A stretch of DNA of 39,428 nucleotides from Roseovarius sp. UBA6217 (lineage in GTDB: Bacteria > Pseudomonadota > Alphaproteobacteria > Rhodobacterales > Rhodobacteraceae), in assembly GCA_002421985.1 (NCBI GenBank), contig DISF01000029.1, forward strand, positions 1 to 39,428, given 5' to 3'. The number at the start of each line of letters is the position of its first letter. Within the stretch, counting starts at the first letter, position 1. This document shows positions 31,429-39,428 of the stretch, piece by piece. The position numbers and the translations under genes are program-made. The notes under the pieces were generated by a model that saw nothing but the letters and a program-made list of their open reading frames with translations, did no database searches and was not told the DNA's origin.

Positions 31429-31725
31429 TCGGGGGGTGGCTCCTTGCGTTTCAATATCGCGAGGCAGATAGCACTCCCCCCCTTGATGGGCAATGCGTGA
31501 TCACCCGGCCACGCCCGCGGCGGCGGCAGTGGCCCTGACAGCGGCGCGCCGTTGCCGGGGCCACGCCGCCCTTTTGCGATTCGGGCGCGAACAAGGGATA
31601 CTGGACCACCCGCGCCGCACCGCATTTCGAGCGCGTGATCGCGGTCTCGTCAATGTCACCCTGCACGCGCTTTGCAAATCCTTTGTCGCCGGGCTAATCA
31701 AGGCCACGGCAATACCGGAGGCCCC
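31429..31725. other. Intergenic region between divergent ahcY and the HD gene
   Basis: About 300 bases. A run of eight G on the minus strand and a TTGCCC-17-CTATCT spacing upstream of ahcY could be its promoter. Open frames that cross this region on both strands have no family resemblance. Nothing else recognised. Confidence 0.4.
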
Positions 31726-32319
31726 ATGCCCAAACCCCGCGCCTGGCAAAAGATGCTTTCGGGCCGCAGGCTCGACCTGCTCGATCCGACCCCGGTCGAT
31801 ATCGAAATCGAGGATATCGCGCATGGCCTCAGCTTTGTCGCGCGCTGGAACGGGCAAACGCTGGGAGAGTATCCCTATTCCGTGGCCGAGCATTCGCTGC
31901 TTGTAGAGCGGCTCTATTCCCGCCTCAATCCGCGCGCGCCTGCGAAATGGCGGCTGGCCGCGCTCTTGCATGATGCGCCGGAATACGTGATCGGCGACAT
32001 GATTTCGCCGGTCAAGGCTGCCATCGGTCCCGCCTATGACGATCTCGACAAGCGGCTTGCGGCGGCGGTGCATCTGCGGTTTGGCCTGCCCGCCGCCTTG
32101 CCCGCCCCGGTCAAGCGGCAGATCAAGACCGCCGACAAGATCAGCGCCTGGATGGAGGCCACGGAGATCGCCGGGTTTACCGTGGCAGAGGCGGATCGGT
32201 TCTTCGGCAAGCCCGCTCCGGCGCTCCTCGACGGACTCGCGCTCTCGCTGCGGCCCCCGGTCGAGACCCGCGCGGCCTATCTTGCGCGGCACCACGCTTT
32301 GCTTGCGGAGATGGGTTAG
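31726..32319 (+). CDS. HD domain phosphohydrolase (YfbR-like)
   Basis: A 197-residue metal-dependent phosphohydrolase. The HD pattern is complete: the first His in PYSVAEHSLLVERLYS, the HD pair in LAALLHDAPEYVIGDMISPV and the later Asp in IKTADKISAWMEATE. The layout resembles YfbR-type 5'-deoxynucleotidases that act on dNMPs, but substrate assignment is tentative. ATG 31726 is preferred over a start 18 codons upstream because conservation begins at the MPKPRAWQKML region. Monocistronic; its stop codon lies within a hairpin that could act as terminator. Confidence 0.85.
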   Translation: MPKPRAWQKMLSGRRLDLLDPTPVDIEIEDIAHGLSFVARWNGQTLGEYPYSVAEHSLLVERLYSRLNPRAPAKWRLAALLHDAPEYVIGDMISPVKAAIGPAYDDLDKRLAAAVHLRFGLPAALPAPVKRQIKTADKISAWMEATEIAGFTVAEADRFFGKPAPALLDGLALSLRPPVETRAAYLARHHALLAEMG

Positions 32320-32358
32320 AGCGTTTCGGTTTTTCGTTGAAACACCGAAACACTCTAA
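32316..32358. repeat. 15-bp inverted repeat at the HD-gene stop (terminator or repeat element)
   Basis: TTAGAGCGTTTCGGT (32316-32330) and ACCGAAACACTCTAA (32344-32358) pair at 14 of 15 positions, the exception being a possible G-T wobble in RNA, around a 13-base loop. The repeat begins at the HD-gene stop codon. Similar TTAGAG-GTTTC palindromes are, from memory, dispersed in Roseobacter genomes, so it may be a mobile or extragenic palindromic repeat as well as a bidirectional terminator. Confidence 0.65.
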
Positions 32359-32372
32359 ATGATTGAGTTGTC

Positions 32373-32416
32373 GCAATTTCGAACCGAAAAAGTCTATCAA
32401 CTTTTTCTGAAATTGC
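32373..32416. repeat. Second, two-tier hairpin next to the glycosyltransferase stop
   Basis: GCAATTTC (32373-32380) pairs with GAAATTGC (32409-32416), and inside it GAAAAAGT (32386-32393) pairs with ACTTTTTC (32400-32407), giving two stacked perfect 8-bp stems with an asymmetric internal bulge. It ends just before the minus-strand glycosyltransferase stop and is unusually AT-rich. Together with the preceding repeat it separates two convergent genes. Confidence 0.6.
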
Positions 32417-32417
32417 T

Positions 32418-33446
32418 TTAAATCCACCCACCCCGCGACATCAGGCCGAGCGCCTCCAACTGCCGCCAACCTGTCAGCCGGGTGGAGCGCGCGCACCACA
32501 GGTCGGGATCGGCGGTCAGCGCGTCGTAATAGGCGTCGTAAAGCGTGCTGTTGGCGAAATGCTCCTGCCGGTGCTTTTCCTCGCCCGCACGATCCACCAC
32601 GGTGGCAAGAAATTTCGAATGCAGCAGCACGCCCGAGGTCAGCTCGCCGCCCGCGCTGTCATAGACGTGGTTAAGATGCCGCGGCAGCAGGTTGTGGGTC
32701 GAGCTTGTATAGACATAGCGCCAGTGCCATTTCACCAGCGGCACCTTGCCCATGGTCGGCGCGCGGCGCGGATCAGCGGCAAAGAACATCCGCGCGCGCG
32801 GGCCGCCCTGGATCCACAGATTCTGCAAATCGCGCTTGCGCCGCATCGAATAATTCCCGGCATCGAACCAGCACAGCACCTCGAACGGATCGCCGCCCTG
32901 CGGGACGAGCTGCGCCGAGAGCCGCCCCTTGGGATACATATCAAGCATCAGCGCCCCGAAAGAGGCGCGCCCCTGGCGATCCAGCCAATCGCACAGCGCC
33001 GGAAGGGGCCGCGTTTCGTGATAGGGATAGACGAGGCATTCATCGGCATCGAGCGTCAGGCACCAATGCCCGTGCCCGTGCCGCATCATCAGCCAGGTAA
33101 GCCAATCCATGCCAAAGCGCGCGCGCTTGTAGCTCTGCGCCGTGGTCCAGAGCGAGACATCGGGTTGCGCGGCAAGATGCGCGCGGGTGCCGTCGGTGCT
33201 GTCATTCTCGACGATCAGGAAATGATCCACGCCAAGGCGGCGGTGATGGTCGAGGAAATGCCCCAGCCGCTCCGCCTCGTTGCGCATGGTGGCAAAGCAC
33301 AGGATCGCGCCCGGCGCGATGGTGCCGGTGCGGTCGGTCACGCTGTGCAACTGCCGCCGCCTCGCCACGGCGCGCGCCAGAAGCCTGCGCCGCCGCAAGC
33401 GCAGCTTGTAGGCCAGTGCCAGATCGCCAAACCGCGCGCGCGCCAT
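32418..33446 (-). CDS. Glycosyltransferase family 2-like protein
   Basis: A 342-residue cytoplasmic glycosyltransferase. GT-A features: AILCFATMRNEAERLGHFLD, DHFLIVENDSTDGTRAHL and the metal-binding DxD in LTLDADECLVYPY, then GALMLDMYPKGRLSAQL and WHWRYVYTSSTHNLLPRHL. This is the Glyco_tranf_2_4 style common in Rhodobacterales envelope or exopolysaccharide loci. ATG 33446 is chosen because the upstream frame overlaps galE. It is the last gene of the cysQ-kdsB-galU-galE run and probably uses a UDP-sugar made by the two genes before it. Acceptor unknown. Confidence 0.85.
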   Translation of the reverse strand: MARARFGDLALAYKLRLRRRRLLARAVARRRQLHSVTDRTGTIAPGAILCFATMRNEAERLGHFLDHHRRLGVDHFLIVENDSTDGTRAHLAAQPDVSLWTTAQSYKRARFGMDWLTWLMMRHGHGHWCLTLDADECLVYPYHETRPLPALCDWLDRQGRASFGALMLDMYPKGRLSAQLVPQGGDPFEVLCWFDAGNYSMRRKRDLQNLWIQGGPRARMFFAADPRRAPTMGKVPLVKWHWRYVYTSSTHNLLPRHLNHVYDSAGGELTSGVLLHSKFLATVVDRAGEEKHRQEHFANSTLYDAYYDALTADPDLWCARSTRLTGWRQLEALGLMSRGGWI

Positions 33447-33481
33447 CCGCTGCCCTCTTGCCACCGGGCGCAGCGTCGGCG

Positions 33482-34465
33482 CTACGCTTGGTAATGTCCA
33501 GTGCGGTGCCAGCGCCAGGCATCGCCGATCATCTCGCGAAGCGTCGAGCGCGCAGGCACCCAGCCAAGCTCGGCCCCGGCGCGGGTAGAGCCAGAGACCA
33601 GCCGCGTGCAATCGCCCGCGCGCCGCGCGCCCTCGACCACCGGCACCGGGACACCGGTCACCGCCTCGGCCACGTCGATCACCTCGCGGACCGAAAATCC
33701 GGTACCGGAGCCAAGGTTGAACACGCGGCTGCCATGCCCCGCCTCAAGCCAGCGCAAGCCGAGGATATGCGCCTCTACCAGATCCATGACATGCACGTAA
33801 TCGCGGATGCAGGTGCCATCGGGTGTGTCATAATCGGTGCCAAAGATTGTGAGCGCATCGCGCCGCCCCGAGACGGCATCGAGAACCAGTGGCACAAGAT
33901 GTGTCTCGGGCTGGTGAAACTCGCCCACCTCGGCCTCGGGGTCGGCACCAGCCACGTTGAAATAACGGAATATGACGTGGCGCAGCCCATGCGCCACCTC
34001 GAAATCGCGCAGTATGTCCTCGATCGCGCGTTTCGACGCGCCGTAGGCGTTGATCGGCATCTGTGCGCAGCCCTCGTCAAGCAGCACGTTATCGTGGTCG
34101 CCATAGGTGGCGCAGGTCGAGGAAAACACGAGATCGAGGCACCCTGCCGCCACCGCCGCCTCCATGAGGCAGAGCGATCCGGCGACGTTGTTGTGCCAGT
34201 AAAGCCCCGGCGCGCGAATGCTTTCGCCAACCTGGCTCAGGGCCGCGAAATGCATCACCGCGCTTGGCTGCCATGCGGCAAAGACCTGATCGAGCCGGGC
34301 GCGATCGGTCAGATCGCCCTCCTCGAACGGGCCAAACCGGACCGCATCGCGCCATCCCGTGCTCAGATTGTCATAGCAGACGGGCGTATATCCCGCCGCG
34401 CGAAGCACCTTGCAGGCGTGGCTTCCGATATAGCCCGCGCCGCCGGTGACGAGAATATTGCTCAC
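33482..34465 (-). CDS. galE: UDP-glucose 4-epimerase
   Basis: A 327-residue short-chain dehydrogenase-type epimerase interconverting UDP-glucose and UDP-galactose. Seen: NAD-binding ILVTGGAGYIGSHACKVLRA, VCYDNLSTGWRDAVRFGPF, the catalytic Ser in FSSTCATYGDH, the YxxxK in NAYGASKRAIEDIL, YFNVAGADPEAEVGE and YDTPDGTCIRDYVHVMDL, with NLGSGTGFSVREVID near the end. It starts with GTG at 34465, 15 bases after galU. Supplies UDP-galactose for surface polysaccharide. Confidence 0.95.
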   Translation of the reverse strand: MSNILVTGGAGYIGSHACKVLRAAGYTPVCYDNLSTGWRDAVRFGPFEEGDLTDRARLDQVFAAWQPSAVMHFAALSQVGESIRAPGLYWHNNVAGSLCLMEAAVAAGCLDLVFSSTCATYGDHDNVLLDEGCAQMPINAYGASKRAIEDILRDFEVAHGLRHVIFRYFNVAGADPEAEVGEFHQPETHLVPLVLDAVSGRRDALTIFGTDYDTPDGTCIRDYVHVMDLVEAHILGLRWLEAGHGSRVFNLGSGTGFSVREVIDVAEAVTGVPVPVVEGARRAGDCTRLVSGSTRAGAELGWVPARSTLREMIGDAWRWHRTGHYQA

Positions 34466-34480
34466 GAAAACGCCCCCGGC

Positions 34481-35374
34481 CTATTGCGCGGCCTTGTCGG
34501 CATGAACCACGTCGGTAATGTAGTTCAACAGATCGTCGCGCAGGTCGTCACGCGCGAGCGCAAAGGCCACGGTCGCCTGAAGGAACCCGGCCTTGGAGCC
34601 GCAATCGAAACGGTGCCCCTTGAAGCGGAAGCCATAGACCTCCTCGCCATCCTCGCGCGCGGCATCAATGGCATCGGTGAGCTGGATCTCACCGCCCGTG
34701 CCGGTCTGTTTGCGGTTGAGTTTCTGCAACACCGTCGGTGTCAGGATATAGCGACCGATCACGGCAAGGTTTGACGGCGCAGAGCCCGGCTCTGGCTTTT
34801 CGACCATGCCCTTGGTCGAGACGATGCTGCCCATGTCTTCCTTGACGTCGAGGATACCGTAGGATTTCGTCATCGCGTCAGGCACTTCCATCGCGGCGAC
34901 CATGTTGCCGCCGATCTCGTCAAAGGCCTCGACCATCTGTTGCAAACAGGGCTTTTCGGCGGCGATCACGTCATCGGGCAGGATCACGGCAAAGGGCTCA
35001 TTGGCGATGAAGCGGCGCGCGCACCACACCGCGTGGCCAAGGCCGAGCGGCTTGTGCTGGCGCATATAGGCGATCTCGCCCGAGTCCATGTTGGTGGATT
35101 TGAGGATTTCGAGCAGATCATCCTTGCCCTTGCGGCGCAATTCCTGCTCAAGCTGCGGGGCGTTGTCGAAATAATCCTCAAGCGCGCTTTTGCCGCGCGA
35201 GGTGACGAATATGAATTCCCTGATCCCGGCGGCGCGCGCCTCGTCGATGGCGTATTGCACCAGCGGACGATCAACCAGCGTCATGATTTCCTTGGGCACC
35301 GATTTCGTCGCCGGAAGAAACCGCGTGCCCAGACCGGCCACCGGAAAAATCGCCTTGGTTACTCGTTTACGCAT
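34481..35374 (-). CDS. galU: UTP-glucose-1-phosphate uridylyltransferase
   Basis: A 297-residue nucleotidyltransferase making UDP-glucose. Motifs: AIFPVAGLGTRFLPATKSVP, KEIMTLVDRPLVQYAIDEA, FVTSRGKSALEDYFD, LGLGHAVWCARRF, FAVILPDDVI, GMVEKPEPGSAPSNLAVIGR and FRFKGHRFDCGSKAGFLQA. ATG 35374 has GAGGAG eight bases upstream and is preferred over a GTG at 35404. It heads galU-galE-glycosyltransferase and has two 14-bp direct repeats just upstream. Confidence 0.96.
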   Translation of the reverse strand: MRKRVTKAIFPVAGLGTRFLPATKSVPKEIMTLVDRPLVQYAIDEARAAGIREFIFVTSRGKSALEDYFDNAPQLEQELRRKGKDDLLEILKSTNMDSGEIAYMRQHKPLGLGHAVWCARRFIANEPFAVILPDDVIAAEKPCLQQMVEAFDEIGGNMVAAMEVPDAMTKSYGILDVKEDMGSIVSTKGMVEKPEPGSAPSNLAVIGRYILTPTVLQKLNRKQTGTGGEIQLTDAIDAAREDGEEVYGFRFKGHRFDCGSKAGFLQATVAFALARDDLRDDLLNYITDVVHADKAAQ

Positions 35375-35406
35375 GGCCTGCTCCTCAATCGCTTTTTTGC
35401 GCACTT

Positions 35407-35438
35407 TACATACCTGACGCTATATACATACCTGACGC
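35407..35438 (-). promoter_or_regulatory. Two 14-bp direct repeats upstream of galU
   Basis: TACATACCTGACGC occurs at 35407-35420 and again at 35425-35438, a spacing of 18 bases. On the minus strand this is GCGTCAGGTATGTA, TATA, then the same 14 bases again, ending about 33 bases before the galU start. Tandem identical half-sites in a promoter suggest binding of a regulator to one helix face per copy, or duplicated promoter elements. Confidence 0.5.
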
Positions 35439-35492
35439 CCTATTTGCATTACGTTAAGGGGAAACCAAGGAGATTTCTTGTCATCCGATGCA

Positions 35493-36121
<629 letters not shown>

Positions 36122-36126
<5 letters not shown>

Positions 36127-36922
36127 CAATTCCCATCTCCTTCATCATCGCCTCAAGCCGCGGCACATCCTCGGGGTTGTTGAGCTCCCAGAACTGTCGC
36201 CCGCGCGCCTCGACCTCGACGCAGAGCACGGCGCGCCCGTTTTCGAGGAATCGAAGCTGTTCCAGCCCTTCCAGCCCCTCCAGCGGCCCCGCCTCAAGGC
36301 CGGGACAGGCCGCAAGCGCCTGCGCGCGGTAAGCATAGACGCCGACATGGTGAAACACCGGCGTGGCATCGCCATCGCCGTAGCGCGCCGAGGTGTAGGG
36401 GATCACCTCCTTGGAGAAATAGAGCGCGTGGCGGTGGCGGTCGAAAACGGCGGTGGTGCCGCCCACGCGCCCTGCCGCGCGATCCTCGAGAAAGCCGTTG
36501 AGCGCGCGCCCGTCGCAGCGCAACACAGGCGTCGCCACCTCGGCGCCCGCATCCGCGCGCAGCCCCGTGATGAGGTCAGAGACGAACCACGGCGGGGTCA
36601 GCGGCGCGTCGCCCTGAAGGTTGACGACGATCTCATACCCCCCGCCCAGCGCGGCATGCGCCTCGGCGCAGCGCTCGGTGCCGTTGGCGCATTCCGTCGA
36701 TGTCATCACCACCTCGGCCCCGAATCGCTCTGCGGCGTCGCGGATGCGATCATCGTCGGTGGCCACCACCACGCGATCCACGCCCGGAACCTCGCAGGCC
36801 GCGCGCCACGACCGCTCGATCAGCGTGCGCGCAGCACCCCCCGCCCCCCGGAGCGGCACCAACGGCTTGCCGGGATAGCGGGTAGAGGCATAGCGCGCGG
36901 GGATGACGATGAGGGCCGACAT
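36122..36922 (-). CDS. kdsB: CMP-KDO synthetase (3-deoxy-manno-octulosonate cytidylyltransferase)
   Basis: A 266-residue cytidylyltransferase activating KDO for lipopolysaccharide inner core. N-terminal VIPARYASTRYPGKPLVPL, VDRVVVATDDDRI, EVVMTSTECANGTERCAEA and VNLQGDAPLTPP are diagnostic. A C-terminal HHVGVYAYRAQAL and the metal-site FWELNNPEDVPRLEAMM complete it. ATG 36922 follows the cysQ stop by three bases, so the two are likely co-transcribed. Downstream it abuts the broken ureidoglycine aminohydrolase. Confidence 0.94.
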
Positions 36923-36925
36923 GGC

Positions 36926-37753
36926 CTAGCCTTTCCTGAGATCGACGCCCGGCGCGCAGGCGATGAAGAACGGGTTTTCAAAGCCGGGCTTGCCATAGGC
37001 CAGCGGCGCGAGCGTGTCGAAATCGAGCACATGCCCGCCCGCGCCCGCCAGCACGGCATGGCCTGCGGCGGTGTCCCATTCCATCGTGCGGCCAAGGCGC
37101 GGATAAAGATCGGCCTCGCCCGAGGCCACGAGACAGAACTTGAGCGACGATCCCGCGCTTGTCATGTCGCGCACATCATAGCGCGAGATGTAATCGTCGG
37201 TGGCCTGATCGCGATGCGATTTGGACGCCACCACCATCAGCGCCGCGTTGTCGGGCCGTGACACGCGAAGCCGGGTTTGCCGCCCCGGCACCTTGGGGTC
37301 GAACGGGCCTGTCTCCTCGACGGCGCTGCCATCGGGCAGGGTATAGAACATGCGCCCGCGCGCGGGGGCATAGACGATGCCGCGCACCGGGGTGCCATCC
37401 TCGACCCAGGCGATGTTGACGGTGAAATCGCCGCGCCGGTTGATGAATTCCTTGGTCCCGTCCAGCGGATCGACGATGAGAAAGCTGCGCGCGCTCTGCG
37501 CGTGCGAGCCGGCCTGCTCCTCGGTGACCAGCGCGACATCGGGAAACGCCGCCCGCAGCCCCGCCGAGATGAGCGCATCCGCGGCTTCGTCGGCCTCGGT
37601 CACGGGGCTATCGTCGGATTTGAGTTTTACCTCGAAATCCGGCCCTTCGTAGATCTCCATGATGCGGTTCCCGGCCTCAAGCGCCAGCCGCCGCATTTCC
37701 GATATCAGCCGTTCATGCTCCAAATCGTCATTCCCCTGCCTGTTTTGCGCCAC
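36926..37753 (-). CDS. cysQ: 3'(2'),5'-bisphosphate nucleotidase CysQ
   Basis: A 275-residue Mg-dependent, lithium-sensitive-type phosphatase removing the 3'-phosphate of PAP from sulfate assimilation or sulfation. Seen: KSDDSPVTEADEAADALISA, LVTEEQAGSH, the metal site FLIVDPLDGTKEFINRRGDF, VVASKSHRD, SSLKFCLVASGEADLYPRLG and the C-terminal TMEWDTAAGHAVLAGAGG. The start is uncertain: the frame opens at GTG 37753, while a TTG at 37723 and an ATG at 37696 are alternatives, and an AGGGGA stands before the TTG. Heads the cysQ-kdsB unit. Confidence 0.93.
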   Translation of the reverse strand: MAQNRQGNDDLEHERLISEMRRLALEAGNRIMEIYEGPDFEVKLKSDDSPVTEADEAADALISAGLRAAFPDVALVTEEQAGSHAQSARSFLIVDPLDGTKEFINRRGDFTVNIAWVEDGTPVRGIVYAPARGRMFYTLPDGSAVEETGPFDPKVPGRQTRLRVSRPDNAALMVVASKSHRDQATDDYISRYDVRDMTSAGSSLKFCLVASGEADLYPRLGRTMEWDTAAGHAVLAGAGGHVLDFDTLAPLAYGKPGFENPFFIACAPGVDLRKG

Positions 37754-37870
37754 TTTGTCGCGCTAGTGGATGGATCAATTGATACCCCTTATGATATGCG
37801 CGTCACGGTTCGGCAAGGAACCGGGCGCGCATATCACGCAGGCAGATCGCCGCAAGCGAGGCAAAACCGC

Positions 37871-38692
37871 ATGTTCAAGACCGTCCGACCCAAGTCTTCG
37901 CTGCATTCGGCGGTGGTCATCCTCGAACTGATCTATCACGCCACCGTGCGCAGCATCCGCGCACAGCACGGCAACGCGATCGTGGCGCTTGGGCTCAATA
38001 TCCTGACCGTGGTCATCATGGTTCTCGCCTTCTATCTGTTCTTCAGCGTTCTCGGCCTCAAGGCGGCCAAGATACGCGGCGATTTCCTGTTGTTCATGAT
38101 GTCGGGCATTTTCATCTACATCACCCATATCAAGGCGATGGGCGCGGTCGCCGCGTCCGAGGGGCCGGCCTCGCCCCTGATGCAGCACGCGCCGATGAAC
38201 ACGGCGATCACGATTTCCTCGGCGGCGCTCGGCTCGCTCTATATCCAGACGCTGTCGCTCATCATCGTGCTGTTCGTCTATCATGTCATGTTCAACCCGA
38301 TCACGATCTACCAGCCGATATATGCCTATGGCATGGTGCTTCTGGCGTGGTTCACGGGGTTTGGGGCCGGGCTTGTGCTGCTGGCGCTCAAGCCGTGGTT
38401 CCCGACCTTCGTGAAGCTGTTCACCACGATCTACCAGCGGGCCAACATGATCGCCTCGGGCAAGATGTTCGTGGTCAACATGCTGCCGCCGATGATGTAT
38501 AATATGTTCGCGTGGAACCCGCTGTTTCACAATATCGACCAGGCACGCGGCTTCGTCTTCATCAACTATTTCCCGCACAAGACATCGCTGATGTATCCGG
38601 TCTATGTCGGGATCGTTCTTGTCATGCTCGGGCTTATCGGTGAGTTCTACACCCGCAGGCACGCCTCGCTGTCATGGAGTGCGCGGCGCTGA
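37871..38692 (+). CDS. ABC-2 type permease, polysaccharide-export like (KpsM-like)
   Basis: A 273-residue inner-membrane protein with about six helices, for example ALGLNILTVVIMVLAFYLFF, FLLFMMSGIFIYITHI, LYIQTLSLIIVLFVYHVMF, YAYGMVLLAWFTGFGAGLVL and VYVGIVLVMLGLIGEFYTRR. The pattern fits ABC-2 permeases exporting capsule or O-antigen-like polymers. ATG 37871 is chosen; an in-frame opening reaches back to 37277 but that part is antisense to cysQ. No ATPase or outer-membrane partner lies beside it. It is divergent from cysQ and upstream of dnaK. Confidence 0.82.
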   Translation: MFKTVRPKSSLHSAVVILELIYHATVRSIRAQHGNAIVALGLNILTVVIMVLAFYLFFSVLGLKAAKIRGDFLLFMMSGIFIYITHIKAMGAVAASEGPASPLMQHAPMNTAITISSAALGSLYIQTLSLIIVLFVYHVMFNPITIYQPIYAYGMVLLAWFTGFGAGLVLLALKPWFPTFVKLFTTIYQRANMIASGKMFVVNMLPPMMYNMFAWNPLFHNIDQARGFVFINYFPHKTSLMYPVYVGIVLVMLGLIGEFYTRRHASLSWSARR

Positions 38693-38778
38693 GGCGGCGG
38701 CACTGGCGCGCGCCAAGCCAGAAACCCGTCGCCTTATGACAATTAAACCGAATTGCCCGAAAAGCGCGGGCCGCGATG

Positions 38779-38807
38779 CTTGCAGGGGTGATGGACCCTG
38801 CCTATAT
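38779..38807 (+). promoter_or_regulatory. RpoH (sigma-32) heat-shock promoter of dnaK
   Basis: CTTG at 38779-38782, an 18-base spacer, and CCTATAT at 38801-38807 match the alphaproteobacterial sigma-32 consensus (CTTG, 17-18 bases, CYTATNT). The leader to the dnaK ATG is about 107 bases. Confidence 0.8.
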
Positions 38808-38920
38808 AGCGCTCGAAACGCGGGACGGGCCACCGGCCTATCCGCTTCATAAAACCGGGGCCCGATGCCGAAACGGGTCGGTGCTCCGCCACATCGCCTG
38901 ACTGGAAAGGGATCGAAAAC

Positions 38921-39428
<508 letters not shown>

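Noticed and set aside
31429..31500. SAH riboswitch upstream of ahcY
   Set aside because: The leader is only a G-run and a short stretch before the start; none of the conserved SAH aptamer elements could be matched.

Overview
The window looks like a GC-rich chromosomal segment from an alphaproteobacterium of the order Rhodobacterales (Roseobacter-type). The evidence is a CcrM-type GANTC adenine methyltransferase downstream of rnhB, an ectA-ectB-ectC-ask cluster with a divergent MarR regulator, an RpoH-type promoter in front of dnaK, TRAP-transporter remnants and the overall protein style. Ectoine synthesis points to a saline habitat. No tRNA, rRNA, CRISPR array or prophage was recognised.

Region 1 (1-13.1 kb) is accessory and eroded. 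It starts inside a frameshifted IS5-family transposase. Next come an acetamidase/formamidase with a zinc-ribbon-like insert and the C-terminal remnant of a Fic protein. A catabolic locus follows: a GntR/UTRA regulator, remnants of a TRAP transporter (dctQ, dctM), a CaiB-type CoA-transferase, an acyl-CoA dehydrogenase, an MmgE/PrpD protein and a MaoC hydratase. Divergent from these are a 51-codon scar of a CitE-like lyase and an MFS transporter. The gene set suggests CoA-dependent breakdown of a C5-type dicarboxylate such as itaconate, mesaconate or methylsuccinate; this is inference. A perfect palindrome in the divergent promoter, with related sites nearby, is a candidate operator. The region ends with an AEC transporter and a truncated 5-hydroxyisourate hydrolase.

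Region 2 (13.1-22.8 kb) is core. gatB is followed by a tightly coupled thiamine operon on the minus strand, read thiD-thiO-thiS-thiG-thiE-thiF-thiY-tenA under a TPP riboswitch. After it come ccrM, with three GANTC sites in its promoter, and rnhB.

Region 3 (22.9-24.8 kb) is the least understood. It has two secreted Gly/Tyr/His/Arg-rich small proteins, a secreted two-cysteine peptide, and an apparently co-transcribed two-helix membrane protein whose cytoplasmic C-terminus resembles an OmpR/PhoB winged helix. The last two could form a one-component envelope sensor.

Region 4 (25.0-31.7 kb) holds ectoine synthesis (ectA, ectB, ectC, ectoine-type aspartokinase) with a divergent EctR-like regulator and a palindrome on the ectA promoter, then a DUF2853 protein and ahcY. 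Region 5 (31.7-39.4 kb) holds an HD hydrolase, two adjacent hairpins, and an envelope-sugar run (cysQ, kdsB, a broken ureidoglycine aminohydrolase, galU, galE, glycosyltransferase). It ends with an orphan ABC-2 permease and the 5' part of dnaK.

A recurring theme is genes reduced to scars by internal or terminal deletions (fic, dctQ, dctM, citE-like, hiuH, allE-like). Two of them, 23 kb apart, belong to the urate/ureide pathway.
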